A stretch of DNA of 64,000 nt from Mesorhizobium liriopis (lineage in GTDB: Bacteria; Pseudomonadota; Alphaproteobacteria; Rhizobiales; Rhizobiaceae): positions 248,001 through 312,000 of the forward strand of contig NZ_JAMXQS010000006.1 of the NCBI RefSeq assembly GCF_024053505.1. The letters run 5' to 3'. This document shows positions 1 to 9,072 of the stretch, in pieces; position 1 is the first letter of the stretch; every line of letters begins with the position of its first letter. A model generated the notes under the pieces. The model was not told the origin of the DNA. It ran no database searches and worked only from the letters and a program-made list of their open reading frames with translations. Both the position numbers and the translations under genes were made by a program.

Positions 1-527
1 TGCCAGTCGCTCATCGGCGCTTCTTCGCCGGCTTCCGGCTCCGCCTCGACCTTGGCGTTCGCCTTGCGAGGATAGGGATCGATGGCAAGGCCGAAGAACT
101 GCTCGGCCAGCGCGCCGACATCGATGAAGTCGCCTGAGAATGTTTCAGGGCTGTCCGGCCCATCCATGTCGAGATGGATTTCGCCGCCAACATCGAAGCC
201 TTCGCGACCGAGCTTCGAGTCCTCGGGCAGGAAGACGGCATCGATCTCTTCATCGATGCGATTCCGGAGTGGCTCGAGCGTGACCACGCATTCCTGATCG
301 ATCAGTGCCTCGACCCGGCCGCGCACGCGAACACCGTTGCGCTTCCATTTCTCGACGGTCAAATCTGCCTTGAAGCTCTCGACGCCGAGCAGACCGTGCT
401 CGTCGGCAAGTTCCGCGCGCGTTTCTGCATCGGGCTCGATTAGCACCGGTGTTCCGCGGTCGGGCAGACGTGCGACATTGACGGGATGCGCGATGGGACT
501 GCGGGTTTCGTGGTTGGGGTGGCTCAT
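1..527 (-). CDS. YceD/DUF177 family protein, C-terminus cut by window edge
   Basis: At least 175 residues are visible and the 3' end lies left of the window. The N-terminal part runs MSHPNHETRSPIAHPV, followed by an acidic beta-rich body with the family-typical stretch around a single cysteine (DQECVVTLEPL) and a C-terminal DVGALAEQFFGLAIDPYPRK segment. YceD proteins are linked to 23S rRNA and to fatty-acid/phospholipid gene clusters; in Rhizobiales this gene usually sits upstream of plsX-fabH, which would lie just outside the window. The start ATG overlaps the stop of the upstream chaperone gene in an ATGA (524-527), so the two are translationally coupled. Family assignment is by recognition of the sequence and context. 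Confidence 0.85.
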   Translation of the reverse strand, partial: MSHPNHETRSPIAHPVNVARLPDRGTPVLIEPDAETRAELADEHGLLGVESFKADLTVEKWKRNGVRVRGRVEALIDQECVVTLEPLRNRIDEEIDAVFLPEDSKLGREGFDVGGEIHLDMDGPDSPETFSGDFIDVGALAEQFFGLAIDPYPRKANAKVEAEPEAGEEAPMSDW

Positions 528-1078
528 CGTCCAAACTCCTCGGCCGCGTCAGGGAATCGCAGCGTTCCGGCCACGATCTCTTCGAGCGGCTGTGCCGCGA
601 GCGTGGTCGCAGCATGTGAAACGTAAGATGCGAAGGCATCGGCCTGTGCATCGCGCGCTTCGCCCGGCCGTATATTGCGAAGCAGGGCGTCGGCGAGTGC
701 CGCGCGGTCGTCGCGGTCGAGTGCCTCACCATAGGCACCGGTGCGGCCGTAAAACATCCGCGCGAGCTTCTTCATGCGCTTCGGAATGCCCATGTCGCCG
801 ATGCCGAGATCGCGCAGCGAACTGTCCACGTCGGCAAAGAACATGTCCGTCAGTTCCTGCGCCACGTCGCGCGCGGCGACCGTCTGATCCTGCACGCGGC
901 GCAGAACGAGAAAGACATGAAGACCGATCATCTCGAATCGGCCGAGCGGCGTGTCGGGCACGTTCCACCGCGCATAAAAGGTCGGCTGCCGCGCGGCTGC
1001 CACGATCTGCTCATAGAGCGCATCGATGATCGCACGATTGGCTCGGCGCTTTCTGCTGAATAATCGTTCGAGCATCAC
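524..1078 (-). CDS. ubiquinol-cytochrome c chaperone family protein (CBP3/UQCC1-like)
   Basis: A 184-residue soluble protein. Its hallmarks are the N-terminal ALYEQIVAAARQPTFYARW and the central block LTDMFFADVDSSLRDLGIGD followed by MKKLARMFYGRTGAYGEAL, which match the family that helps assemble cytochrome bc1 (the role in cytochrome b maturation is known from the mitochondrial member). There is no signal peptide, so it acts on the cytoplasmic face of the inner membrane. The gene begins with two adjacent Met codons, so the exact start is ambiguous by one residue. It is divergent from bamE and coupled to the DUF177 gene by a 4-bp overlap, the usual Rhizobiales arrangement. Confidence 0.9.
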   Translation of the reverse strand: MMLERLFSRKRRANRAIIDALYEQIVAAARQPTFYARWNVPDTPLGRFEMIGLHVFLVLRRVQDQTVAARDVAQELTDMFFADVDSSLRDLGIGDMGIPKRMKKLARMFYGRTGAYGEALDRDDRAALADALLRNIRPGEARDAQADAFASYVSHAATTLAAQPLEEIVAGTLRFPDAAEEFGR

Positions 1079-1213
1079 TGAATTTCCGCGCGCTCTCGCA
1101 AATGATGGCGCTGTTGCAACGGTAGGGAAGCTGGTTTACCGCTTCAATCGCCCGGATCAAGGGCGGACAGGGGCCGAAGGGTGGCACTGGATCGACTGGA
1201 TGGGGAGTTGCGC

Positions 1214-1726
1214 TTGAGGGGAACGAATTTCAAGAGGGCTGCAGCCTGGGGGCAAGCTGCGCCACTTCTTGCCGCAGGCCTATTGCTGGCCGGCTGCAAT
1301 GGCACGGGCAATCTCGGCCTGACGCCCGGCGAGACGATCACGCAGGGCTATATCATCGACCAGGCGCAGATCGACTCGGTACCGGTTGGTTCGAGCCGCG
1401 AACAGGTTCTGCTCGCGCTCGGCACGCCTTCGACCACGGCGACCTTCGACAATGAAGTCTTCTACTACATCTCTCAGACGCGTCGCCGCAGCGTGGCCTT
1501 CATGAATGCGCGCCTCGTCGACCAGCGCATTTTGGCCGTTTACTTCGGCGCGGATGGCCGCGTGACCAATATCGCGAATTACGGCATGAAGGACGGCAAG
1601 GTGTTCGACTTCATCTCGCGCACCACGCCAACGGGCGGCAAAGACCAGAACTTCCTCGGCCGCATCCTTTCGGGAGCCGGCGCCAAGCCGAGTCTGCCGG
1701 GGGCAAATCCGACCAGCTCCTTCTAG
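1214..1726 (+). CDS. bamE: outer membrane protein assembly factor BamE (OmlA/SmpA family lipoprotein)
   Basis: A lipoprotein of about 170 residues. I chose the TTG at 1214 because a GGGGAG ribosome-binding sequence lies 6 nt upstream and it gives a compact signal peptide ending in the lipobox LLAGC with the lipidated Cys at about residue 28; a GTG at 1181 in the same frame would add 11 residues. The SmpA/OmlA fold is shown by IDSVPVGSSREQVLLALGTPS, then VFYYISQTRRR and ILAVYFGADGRVTNIANYG. BamE is an outer-membrane lipoprotein of the beta-barrel assembly (BAM) complex. The C-terminal tail, rich in Gly, Pro and Ser, is common in alphaproteobacterial members. A strong hairpin follows the stop. 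Confidence 0.9.
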   Translation: MRGTNFKRAAAWGQAAPLLAAGLLLAGCNGTGNLGLTPGETITQGYIIDQAQIDSVPVGSSREQVLLALGTPSTTATFDNEVFYYISQTRRRSVAFMNARLVDQRILAVYFGADGRVTNIANYGMKDGKVFDFISRTTPTGGKDQNFLGRILSGAGAKPSLPGANPTSSF

Positions 1727-1744
1727 GAGCAGGCGCAGAATCAG

Positions 1745-1774
1745 AAAGGCCCGCGGAGCGATCCGCGGGCCTTT
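1745..1774. terminator. bidirectional rho-independent terminator between bamE and hppA
   Basis: A 13-bp perfect stem (AAAGGCCCGCGGA / TCCGCGGGCCTTT) closes a GCGA tetraloop. It lies between the convergent bamE (stop 1726) and hppA (stop 1784) genes, with short T-rich flanks on both strands, so it probably serves both. Confidence 0.85.
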
Positions 1775-1783
1775 CGTTTATGG

Positions 1784-3928
1784 TCAGGCCGAGTGGGCCA
1801 GAACCGCCAGCAGCAGCAAGGCCACGATGTTCGTGATCTTGATAGCGGGGTTCACGGCCGGGCCGGCGGTGTCCTTGTAGGGGTCGCCCACCGTGTCGCC
1901 GGTGACCGATGCCTTGTGCGCCTCGGAGCCCTTCACGTGGCGGACGCCGTCCTTATCGATGAAGCCGTCCTCGAAGCTCTTCTTCGCATTGTCCCAAGCA
2001 CCGCCACCGGAGGTCATCGAGATCGCCACGAAAAGGCCGTTGACGATAACGCCGAGCAACGACGCGCCGAGTGCCGCGAACGCTGAGGCTTTCGAGCCAG
2101 AAATGAGCAGCACGCCGAAATAAACGACGAGCGGCGCCAGGACAGGCAGCAACGAGGGGATGATCATCTCCTTGATCGCGGCCTTGGTCAGCAGGTCCAC
2201 GGCGCGCGCATAATTCGGCTTGGACGTACCCTGCATGATGCCAGCATCCTCCCGGAACTGACGCCGGACCTCCTCGACGATCGAACCCGCTGCGCGACCG
2301 ACCGCCGTCATGGCGATGCCGCCGAAGAGGTAGGGGATCAGGCCGCCAAAGATCAGGCCCGCCACCACATAAGGGTTCGAGAGATCGAAGGACACAGTCC
2401 CGAGATCGGCGAAGTACGGATACTGCGCGGCGTTTGCAGCGAAGTATTGCAGGTCGTAGGAGTAGGCCGCGAACAGCACCAATGCGCCCAAGCCTGCCGA
2501 GCCGATGGCATAGCCTTTGGTCACGGCCTTGGTCGTGTTGCCCACCGCATCGAGCGCGTCGGTGGATTGGCGCACTTCCTTGGGCAGGCCCGACATTTCG
2601 GCGATACCACCGGCATTGTCGGTAACGGGACCGAACGCATCGAGTGCCACGATCATACCGGCAAGGCCCAGCATGGTCGTTACCGCGATTGCCGTGCCGA
2701 ACAGGCCTGCAAGCTGGAAGGTCGCGATGATGCCGCCAACGATCACGATGGCGGGCAGCGCCGTCGATTCGAGCGAGACAGCCAGACCTTGGATGACATT
2801 CGTGCCGTGGCCGGTCACGGAAGCCTGCGCGATCGAGTTCACCGGACGCTTGTTGGTGCCGGTATAGTATTCGGTGATCACCACGATCAGTCCCGTCACG
2901 AGAAGGCCGATGAGCCCGCAGATGAAGAGGTTGGACCCGGTGATCGCCATGCCGTTGGCGGTGCCGATCTCACCAAAGCCGACAGTCGCCCAGGTCGCGA
3001 CGCCGAGGCCGACGATGGAAAGCAGGCCGGTGACGATCAAGCCCTTGTAAAGCGCGCCCATGATCGAGCCGTTTGAGCCGAGCTTCACGAAGAATGTGCC
3101 GACGATCGAAGTGAGGATGCACGCGCCGCAGATGGCGAGCGGGTAGAGCATGACATTGCCAAGGGCGGCTGTCGTGCCGAAGAAGATCGATCCGAGCACC
3201 ATGGTGGCGACAACGGTCACCGCATAGGTCTCGAACAGGTCGGCCGCCATGCCCGCGCAGTCGCCGACATTGTCGCCGACATTGTCCGCGATGGTCGCCG
3301 GGTTGCGCGGATCGTCCTCCGGGATACCCGCTTCGACCTTGCCCACCAGATCGCCGCCGACATCCGCGCCTTTGGTGAAGATGCCGCCGCCGAGACGCGC
3401 GAAGATCGAGATGAGCGAAGCACCGAAGCCGAGCGCGACGAGCGCGTCGATGACGGCGCGGTCGTTCGGTGCATGGGCCATCGGACCAATCAGAATGAGG
3501 TAGTAGACCGAGACGCCCAACAGCGCGAGGCCGGCCACCAGAAGGCCTGTAATCGCGCCCGACTTGAAGGCGATGTCGAGGCCAGCGGCAAGGCTGTTCG
3601 ACGCGGCTTGAGCCGTTCGCACATTGGCGCGCACCGAGACATGCATGCCGATAAAGCCTGCGACGCCAGAGAGCACGGCACCGATCAGGAAGCCGATGGC
3701 AGCGATGCCGGACAGAAGCCACCAGGCGAGCAGGAAGACCACGACGCCGACGATGGCGATGGTGGTGTATTGGCGGGTCAGATAGGCTTGGGCACCCTCG
3801 CGGATAGCAGCAGAAATTTCCTGCATCCGCGCATTACCCTGGTCGGACGCCAGCACCGACTGGGTTGCCCAGATCGCATAGGCGATCGAAAGCAGCCCGC
3901 AGGCGATGACGACATAAAGCATTGTCAT
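1784..3928 (-). CDS. hppA: K+-independent membrane-bound proton-translocating pyrophosphatase
   Basis: An integral membrane enzyme of 714 residues that hydrolyses pyrophosphate and pumps protons across the inner membrane. About 16 hydrophobic segments alternate with conserved catalytic loops. The substrate/Mg site [20 protein letters not shown] is at about residues 191-210 and is followed by [12 protein letters not shown] (215-226). The segment [10 protein letters not shown] (463-472) has Lys at 467 and Thr at 470 where K+-dependent enzymes have Ala and Gly, so this is the K+-insensitive class, which is thought to pump only H+. I start at MTMLYVV (3928) rather than at an in-frame Met six codons upstream, because family members begin at this hydrophobic segment. 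Confidence 0.95.
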   Translation of the reverse strand: MTMLYVVIACGLLSIAYAIWATQSVLASDQGNARMQEISAAIREGAQAYLTRQYTTIAIVGVVVFLLAWWLLSGIAAIGFLIGAVLSGVAGFIGMHVSVRANVRTAQAASNSLAAGLDIAFKSGAITGLLVAGLALLGVSVYYLILIGPMAHAPNDRAVIDALVALGFGASLISIFARLGGGIFTKGADVGGDLVGKVEAGIPEDDPRNPATIADNVGDNVGDCAGMAADLFETYAVTVVATMVLGSIFFGTTAALGNVMLYPLAICGACILTSIVGTFFVKLGSNGSIMGALYKGLIVTGLLSIVGLGVATWATVGFGEIGTANGMAITGSNLFICGLIGLLVTGLIVVITEYYTGTNKRPVNSIAQASVTGHGTNVIQGLAVSLESTALPAIVIVGGIIATFQLAGLFGTAIAVTTMLGLAGMIVALDAFGPVTDNAGGIAEMSGLPKEVRQSTDALDAVGNTTKAVTKGYAIGSAGLGALVLFAAYSYDLQYFAANAAQYPYFADLGTVSFDLSNPYVVAGLIFGGLIPYLFGGIAMTAVGRAAGSIVEEVRRQFREDAGIMQGTSKPNYARAVDLLTKAAIKEMIIPSLLPVLAPLVVYFGVLLISGSKASAFAALGASLLGVIVNGLFVAISMTSGGGAWDNAKKSFEDGFIDKDGVRHVKGSEAHKASVTGDTVGDPYKDTAGPAVNPAIKITNIVALLLLAVLAHSA

Positions 3929-4170
3929 GTCCGAATTCCCTCCCAAAAATTCGAAGGGGACCCGGGCGGAATGACCGGGCCCGATGGAATCACGCCCAAA
4001 TCAAGGGCGGAATGCCCATAGGCCGTAACGGCAGGGATAAAACGGGACGGTTCGACCGGCGTCAAGCTGACGCCGTCATGGTTCAAGCGTTAATCGGTTG
4101 AGGAACTGGCACCAGTCCGCGCAATTCGACGCGGAACCCTCATTTGATAGGTCGAGCGCAGGTAAGGGCC

Positions 4171-4665
4171 CTATGCGCTGCCCTTGCTCTCGGTGCGAAC
4201 GCGCTTCGCAACGCGGTCCAGCACGGCGTTGACGAGCTTGGGCTCGTCCTCGGTATAGAATGCCTTGGCGATATCGATATATTCGGACACGATCACCGGA
4301 ACCGGCACGTCGTTGCGCTTCATCAACTCCCACACACCTGCACGAAGGATGGCGCGAAGGGTCGAATCGAGGCGCGAGAGCGGCCAGTCATCTGTCAGGG
4401 CCTGACGGATCACCGGGTCGATGGTGCGCTGCTCCGCGACGACGCCCGAGATGATGGTGCGGAACCACTGCGCATCGGCCTCGCGATATTGCGCGCCATC
4501 CACTTCCTTGCCGAGACGGAAGCTCTCATATTCGGCCGCGATCTCGAGGACACCCGCGCCCGCGACATCCATCTGGTAGAGCGCCTGCACCGCAGCGAGG
4601 CGAGCGGCCCCGCGCTTGTTTGCCTGGCGAGGTGCTGTTTCTTCATTCGCAATCGGCTCGGCCAT
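4171..4665 (-). CDS. nusB: transcription antitermination factor NusB
   Basis: A 164-residue all-helical protein. The family features are the basic RNA-binding start [17 protein letters not shown] (about 17-33), then the C-terminal core [17 protein letters not shown] and [29 protein letters not shown]. NusB binds boxA RNA with NusE (S10) to prevent premature termination of rRNA transcription. The gene follows ribH with only 2 nt between stop and start, the arrangement also found in gamma- and alphaproteobacteria. The variable N-terminal dozen residues are Ala/Glu-rich. Confidence 0.95.
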   Translation of the reverse strand: MAEPIANEETAPRQANKRGAARLAAVQALYQMDVAGAGVLEIAAEYESFRLGKEVDGAQYREADAQWFRTIISGVVAEQRTIDPVIRQALTDDWPLSRLDSTLRAILRAGVWELMKRNDVPVPVIVSEYIDIAKAFYTEDEPKLVNAVLDRVAKRVRTESKGSA

Positions 4666-4667
4666 GA

Positions 4668-5156
4668 TCAGGCTCCCAGGCGATCGCGGATGGCGATCAT
4701 GGTCAGAGCCGCGCGTGCCGCGAAGCCGCCTTTGTCGCCCTCTTCGCGCTTGGCGCGAACCCAGGTCTGCTCTTCATTCTCAGTGGTGAGAATGCCGTTG
4801 CCGATGGCGAGCGAGCCGTTCACAGAAAGGTCCATAAGAGCGCGCGAGGATTCGTTGGCGACCACATCGAAGTGGTAGGTCTCGCCGCGAATAATGGTTC
4901 CAAGCGCGACGAAGCCGTCATACTGCTTGCCGCCATCGTCGGCTGCGTCGAGCGCAAACGCGATCACGGCCGGGATTTCGAGCGCGCCGGGAACGGTGAC
5001 GACGTCGTAGGTCGCGTTCGCCTCGTCGAGTGCGGCCTTCGCGCCTTCGAGCAGCGCATCGGCATAGCCGTCATAGAAGCGCGCCTCGATGATCAGCAGG
5101 TGCGTTTTCCGCGCCGGCGCGAGAAACGCGCCCGTGTGAGTGTGGGTGGTGGCCAT
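4668..5156 (-). CDS. ribH: 6,7-dimethyl-8-ribityllumazine synthase
   Basis: A 162-residue enzyme that condenses 5-amino-6-ribitylamino-uracil with 3,4-dihydroxy-2-butanone phosphate, the penultimate step of riboflavin synthesis. Visible motifs are [31 protein letters not shown], the phosphate/substrate loop [20 protein letters not shown] (catalytic His in the YHFD), and [12 protein letters not shown] near the C-terminus. The length is normal for the icosahedral/decameric enzyme. It sits in the glyA-nrdR-ribD-ribE-ribH-nusB run. No FMN riboswitch fold was recognised upstream, so expression probably follows the operon. Confidence 0.95.
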   Translation of the reverse strand: MATTHTHTGAFLAPARKTHLLIIEARFYDGYADALLEGAKAALDEANATYDVVTVPGALEIPAVIAFALDAADDGGKQYDGFVALGTIIRGETYHFDVVANESSRALMDLSVNGSLAIGNGILTTENEEQTWVRAKREEGDKGGFAARAALTMIAIRDRLGA

Positions 5157-5241
5157 GAAAGTCTCCGGAAGCGCCGGTGACTTAGGCCGATGCCGACTTT
5201 ATCGCAAGGCTAGAGGTGAAGAGCAGCCATTCCCTTTTGCG

Positions 5242-5352
5242 TTAGCGCTTTAAGGAACGCTCATGCAGACGCACAGCGGTGTAGGCACCCGCAGCAATCA
5301 GCGCAGGCAAGCCGAAACCCCAAAGCAGCCAGAACAGGTTCGCATCGCTCAC
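5242..5352 (-). CDS. probable 36-residue single-span membrane protein between ribE and ribH
   Basis: A GTG-started frame encoding MSDANLFWLLWGFGLPAL followed by IAAGAYTAVRLHERSLKR. It has one hydrophobic span (about residues 6-26) and a basic C-terminal tail, the classic layout of a small N-out/C-in membrane protein. An AAAGGA ribosome-binding sequence lies 8-9 nt before the GTG. It fills the otherwise unexplained gap between ribE (stop 5445) and ribH (start 5156) on the same strand, so it would be co-transcribed with the riboflavin genes. Function is unknown; the evidence is the spaced RBS, composition and operon position. Confidence 0.5.
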   Translation of the reverse strand: MSDANLFWLLWGFGLPALIAAGAYTAVRLHERSLKR

Positions 5353-5444
5353 GAGATCGATCCTTTCAGCACGCGTCTTGCCCACAAATGTCGTGCGGTC
5401 GAGAGCGTTGGCCAACAGCTTTGTACGCTCATTCTATATCAGGC

Positions 5445-6062
5445 TCAAAGCCCATCCTTCTGCGCTTCCACTAGCCGTGCCGCATAGCGGGCCATTGTGT
5501 CGATCTCGATGTTGACACGATCGCCCGCCTTGCGCTCCCCCCATGTGGTGACTTCGAGCGAGTGACGGATCAGAAGCACGTCGAAGCGAGTACCTGCGAC
5601 GCGATTGACGGTGAGCGACGTGCCATCGAGTGCGACCGAGCCTTTCGGCGCGATGAACCGCGCGAGCTCGCGTGGCGCTTCCAGCGTGAAGCGGGTCGCC
5701 TCCCCCTCCTCCTCGACAGAAACGATCTCGGCCTGCCCATCGACATGGCCGGACACGATATGGCCGCCGAGTTCGTCGCCGACCTTCAGCGCGCGCTCGA
5801 GATTGATGCGCGTGGCACTGTTCCAATTGGCGGCAGTGGTGAGGCGCAGCGCTTCCTCCCAAGCTTCGACCTCGAACCAACGCGCATTCGAGCCTGCCTC
5901 GGGCAGCGTCACGACAGTCAGGCACACGCCGGAGCAGGCGATGGAAGCGCCGATGTCGATCGTGGACGGATCATAGGCCGTTTCAATCCGAAAACGCTTT
6001 CCCTCGGGCAGCGAGGAAACAGCTGAAATGTTGCCGATGTCGGACACGATACCTGTGAACAT
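5445..6062 (-). CDS. ribE: riboflavin synthase, alpha chain
   Basis: A 205-residue enzyme that dismutates two 6,7-dimethyl-8-ribityllumazine molecules to riboflavin. It has two tandem lumazine-binding barrels: the first starts [10 protein letters not shown], with SIACSGVCLTVV at about 40-51, and the second has GHIVSGHVDG at about 95-104, with KGSVALDGTSLTVN about 35 residues later. The start at 6062 is preferred because the family begins MFTGIV and because the ATG overlaps the ribD stop (TGATG), giving coupled translation; an upstream Met at 6077 would add five residues. The same gene is called ribC or ribE in different organisms. Confidence 0.95.
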   Translation of the reverse strand: MFTGIVSDIGNISAVSSLPEGKRFRIETAYDPSTIDIGASIACSGVCLTVVTLPEAGSNARWFEVEAWEEALRLTTAANWNSATRINLERALKVGDELGGHIVSGHVDGQAEIVSVEEEGEATRFTLEAPRELARFIAPKGSVALDGTSLTVNRVAGTRFDVLLIRHSLEVTTWGERKAGDRVNIEIDTMARYAARLVEAQKDGL

Positions 6063-7153
6063 CAGTCTCTTCTCCATTCCCGGCAGAGATCATCACCGAA
6101 GCGGCTTTCGCGCGTGAGGTGAAAACCCTGTAGCGGCGTATCCCATGCGATTGGCGACGCTATGCCGCCTCGGCCGATCTTCATCGCGCCCTTGAACAGC
6201 ACGAGCCGATCCACGAGGCCATCCGTGAGCAAGGCTCTTGCGGTCGCAGCACCCCCCTCGATGAACAGATTTGCAATGCCCTGTGACGCCAGATCTTCGA
6301 GAAGTTCCGGCATCGCAATACGACCGTCGAACTCTTCGACGGCCAGAATGCCGACACCGGCTGCTTCGAGTTTCGCGCGGCGGTCGTTATCAACGGATGC
6401 GGCAATGCGAACCGGGACATCCCGAGCGGTTCGAACTAGATTCGATTGAAGCGGCAGGCGGCTGTTCTTGTCGAGCACGATGCGGATCGGCGAGCGCCCT
6501 TCTAGCCCGCTCAAGCGAACCGTCAAAAGCGGATCATCAGCCAGCGCCGTATTGATGCCCACCATGATCGCATCGCTCGCAGCGCGCATCATCTGCACCT
6601 GGGCGCGGGCGGTGGCACCCGTGATCGGCAACTGCCCTTTGCCTTCTCGCCCGATCATATCATCAGCGGAAAGCGCAAGCTTGAGAGTCACATAAGGCCG
6701 CTTGTTCAGCGAGCGCATGAGATAGCCCGCCATGGCGTCGGATGCTTCGGTAGCCAAAACACCTTCGGTCACGTCAATCCCAGCGTCGCGCAGGATGGCG
6801 TAACCGCGCCCGGCGACACGCGGATCCGGATCGGCCGCAGCGCCGACAACACGGCGTATGCCGGCCGCGACCAAGGCATTCGCGCAAGGCGGGGTCCGGC
6901 CGTGATGGGCGCAGGGTTCGAGCGTGACATAGGCGGTCGCACCCTTCGCCCGCTCGCCGGCCTCGGCGAGGGCTTGGGGTTCGGCATGCGGGCGGCCACC
7001 GACAGCCGTGACGCCCCGGCCGACAATGATGCCATGGTCGTCAACGATCAAGGTTCCGACAGATGGGTTGGTCGCGGTGCGCCCGAGATTGCGCAACGAA
7101 AATCGGATAGCCGCCGCCATGAAGCAACGGTCTTGCGCCGGATCAGTCAACAT
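6062..7153 (-). CDS. ribD: bifunctional pyrimidine deaminase / reductase RibD
   Basis: A 363-residue enzyme for the second and third steps of riboflavin synthesis. The N-terminal cytidine-deaminase-like domain (about 1-145) carries the Zn site HAEPQAL and [12 protein letters not shown]. The C-terminal NADPH-dependent reductase domain carries [20 protein letters not shown] and [16 protein letters not shown] use the Met at 7153 ([18 protein letters not shown]), which overlaps the nrdR stop by 11 bp; an open frame continues to 7237, but that part lies inside nrdR and does not resemble the family. Confidence 0.93.
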   Translation of the reverse strand: MLTDPAQDRCFMAAAIRFSLRNLGRTATNPSVGTLIVDDHGIIVGRGVTAVGGRPHAEPQALAEAGERAKGATAYVTLEPCAHHGRTPPCANALVAAGIRRVVGAAADPDPRVAGRGYAILRDAGIDVTEGVLATEASDAMAGYLMRSLNKRPYVTLKLALSADDMIGREGKGQLPITGATARAQVQMMRAASDAIMVGINTALADDPLLTVRLSGLEGRSPIRIVLDKNSRLPLQSNLVRTARDVPVRIAASVDNDRRAKLEAAGVGILAVEEFDGRIAMPELLEDLASQGIANLFIEGGAATARALLTDGLVDRLVLFKGAMKIGRGGIASPIAWDTPLQGFHLTRESRFGDDLCREWRRD

Positions 7154-7607
7154 CCTCGTCGCTGCGCAGCTCGCCAAGAACGTCGTGGAAGTCCTTGGCC
7201 TCGCGGAAATTGCGATAAACCGAGGCAAAGCGGACATAGGCCACGTCGTCCAGCGACTTCAGGGCGTCCATCACGAGACGGCCAATCTCGTCGGATGTCA
7301 CTTCCGCCTCGCCGCCGCTTTCCAGCTGGCGAACGATGCCGGTGACAGCCCGGTCCACGCGATCCGGATCGACATTGCGCTTGCGCAAGGCGACGTCGAT
7401 CGAACGACGTAGCTTGTCTCGGTCGAAAGGCACCTTGCGGCCGGAGCGTTTCCCAACGATCAGGTCGCGCAGTTGCACGCGCTCGAAGGTGGTAAAGCGC
7501 CCGCCGCAAACGGGACAGACGCGACGGCGCCGGATCGCGACGCCGTCTTCGGCGGGTCGCGAATCCTTCACTTGGGTGTCTTCAGACTGGCAATAAGGGC
7601 AACGCAT
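7143..7607 (-). CDS. nrdR: transcriptional repressor NrdR
   Basis: A 154-residue regulator of ribonucleotide reductase genes. The N-terminal zinc ribbon has Cys pairs at about residues 3/6 (MRCPYCQS) and 31/34 ([12 protein letters not shown]), separated by [15 protein letters not shown]. The ATP-cone domain follows ([20 protein letters not shown]), ending with [20 protein letters not shown]. It senses (d)ATP and binds NrdR boxes in the promoters of nrd operons. The glyA-nrdR-ribD order is widely conserved in alphaproteobacteria. Confidence 0.97.
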   Translation of the reverse strand: MRCPYCQSEDTQVKDSRPAEDGVAIRRRRVCPVCGGRFTTFERVQLRDLIVGKRSGRKVPFDRDKLRRSIDVALRKRNVDPDRVDRAVTGIVRQLESGGEAEVTSDEIGRLVMDALKSLDDVAYVRFASVYRNFREAKDFHDVLGELRSDEDVD

Positions 7608-7635
7608 CTTGAACCGATATGGTGATGCGCTGCCT

Positions 7636-8925
7636 TTAGTTCATGTAGGGGTACATGGGGAAGCGGTCAGTCAGCTTGCGCACCTTGTCGTGCACCGCTG
7701 CCTCGACCGTGCCGTTACCTTCGTCCGAATTGGCCGCCTTCAGGCCGTCGAGCACTTCAGAGATCAGCGCGCCGATCTCGGTGAACTCGGCTTCGCCGAA
7801 ACCACGCGTGGTGCCGGCCGGCGTGCCCAGGCGGATGCCAGAGGTGACGAACGGCTTTTCCGGGTCGAACGGGATGCCGTTCTTGTTGCAGGTGATCGCC
7901 GCGCGGCCGAGCGCGGCTTCCGCGCGCTTCCCCGTGGCGTTCTTGGGGCGGAGGTCCACCAGCATGGAGTGATTGTCCGTGCCGCCCGACACGATGTCGA
8001 GACCCGTATCCTGCAGGCTCGTGGCAAGCGCCTTGGCGTTCTTCACGATGTTCTCGGCGTAAGTCTTGAACTCGGGCTGCAATGCCTCGCCGAAAGCCAC
8101 GGCCTTCGCCGCGATGACATGCATCAGCGGACCGCCCTGCAATCCGGGGAAAACGGCCGAGTTCATCTTCTTCGCGATCTCCTCGTCGTTCGAGAGGATC
8201 ATGCCGCCACGGGGGCCGCGTAGCGACTTATGCGTGGTAGTGGTCACCACATGCGCGTGCGGGAACGGCGACGGATGCGCGCCACCGGCCACGAGGCCCG
8301 CGATATGGGCCATATCGACCATCAGATAGGCGCCGACGCTGTCGGCGATCTCACGGAAGCGCTTGAAATCCCAGATGCGCGAATAGGCAGTGCCGCCGGC
8401 GATGATGAGCTTGGGCTTCTCCTGCTGCGCGATGCGCTCGACCTCATCCATATCGATGAGATGATCGTCGCGACGCACGCCGTAGGACGCCACCTTGAAC
8501 CACTTGCCGGACATGTTCACCGGCGAGCCATGCGTGAGGTGGCCACCCGAATTCAGGTCGAGGCCCATGAAGGTGTCGCCCGGCTGCAGGAGCGCCAGGA
8601 ACACCGCCTGGTTCATCTGGCTGCCGGAGTTCGGCTGGACGTTCGCGAAGTTGCAGCTGAACAGCTTCTTGGCGCGGTCGATGGCAAGCTGCTCGGCGAT
8701 ATCCACGAACTGGCAGCCACCATAGTAGCGCTTGCCGGGATAGCCCTCGGCATATTTGTTGGTCATGATCGAGCCCTGCGCCTCGAGCACCGCACGGCTG
8801 ACGATGTTCTCCGAGGCGATCAGTTCGATCTCGTGGCGCTGACGACCGAGTTCCTTGCCGATGGCATCGAAGATCTCCGGATCCGCATCCGCGAGCGTGG
8901 TGGTGAAGAAGCCGTTGGCTGCCAT
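7636..8925 (-). CDS. glyA: serine hydroxymethyltransferase
   Basis: A 429-residue PLP enzyme that converts serine and tetrahydrofolate to glycine and 5,10-methylene-THF in the cytosol. Visible motifs: [20 protein letters not shown] (N-terminal substrate region), [18 protein letters not shown], and the PLP-lysine segment [19 protein letters not shown] (Lys at about 235). The C-terminal [18 protein letters not shown] is also typical. It heads the leftward operon with nrdR and the riboflavin genes; the 28-nt gap to nrdR suggests co-transcription. No glycine riboswitch was recognised in the 147-nt leader. Confidence 0.97.
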   Translation of the reverse strand: MAANGFFTTTLADADPEIFDAIGKELGRQRHEIELIASENIVSRAVLEAQGSIMTNKYAEGYPGKRYYGGCQFVDIAEQLAIDRAKKLFSCNFANVQPNSGSQMNQAVFLALLQPGDTFMGLDLNSGGHLTHGSPVNMSGKWFKVASYGVRRDDHLIDMDEVERIAQQEKPKLIIAGGTAYSRIWDFKRFREIADSVGAYLMVDMAHIAGLVAGGAHPSPFPHAHVVTTTTHKSLRGPRGGMILSNDEEIAKKMNSAVFPGLQGGPLMHVIAAKAVAFGEALQPEFKTYAENIVKNAKALATSLQDTGLDIVSGGTDNHSMLVDLRPKNATGKRAEAALGRAAITCNKNGIPFDPEKPFVTSGIRLGTPAGTTRGFGEAEFTEIGALISEVLDGLKAANSDEGNGTVEAAVHDKVRKLTDRFPMYPYMN

Positions 8926-9033
8926 GACTGCCCCATTCGTGTCTAAACGTGCGCGCGACCTAGCACGGAGATCAGCGCCTCACCATGCATTCGCGCGACG
9001 TATTTTGCTGCTTTGCGCCACGCTGAAACGGAA

Positions 9034-9055
9034 AAAGCCGCCCGAAGGCGGCTTT
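9034..9055 (-). terminator. rho-independent terminator after the L,D-transpeptidase gene
   Basis: A perfect 9-bp stem AAAGCCGCC / GGCGGCTTT with a four-base loop. On the minus strand it is followed by a T-rich run, 18 nt beyond the stop of the L,D-transpeptidase gene, and it separates that gene from glyA. Confidence 0.8.
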
Positions 9056-9072
9056 CTCTCAGATGACGATTT

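Noticed and set aside
4058-4074. 7-bp stem in the nusB-hppA gap
   Set aside because: Short, with a three-base loop and no T-run; cannot be separated from chance.
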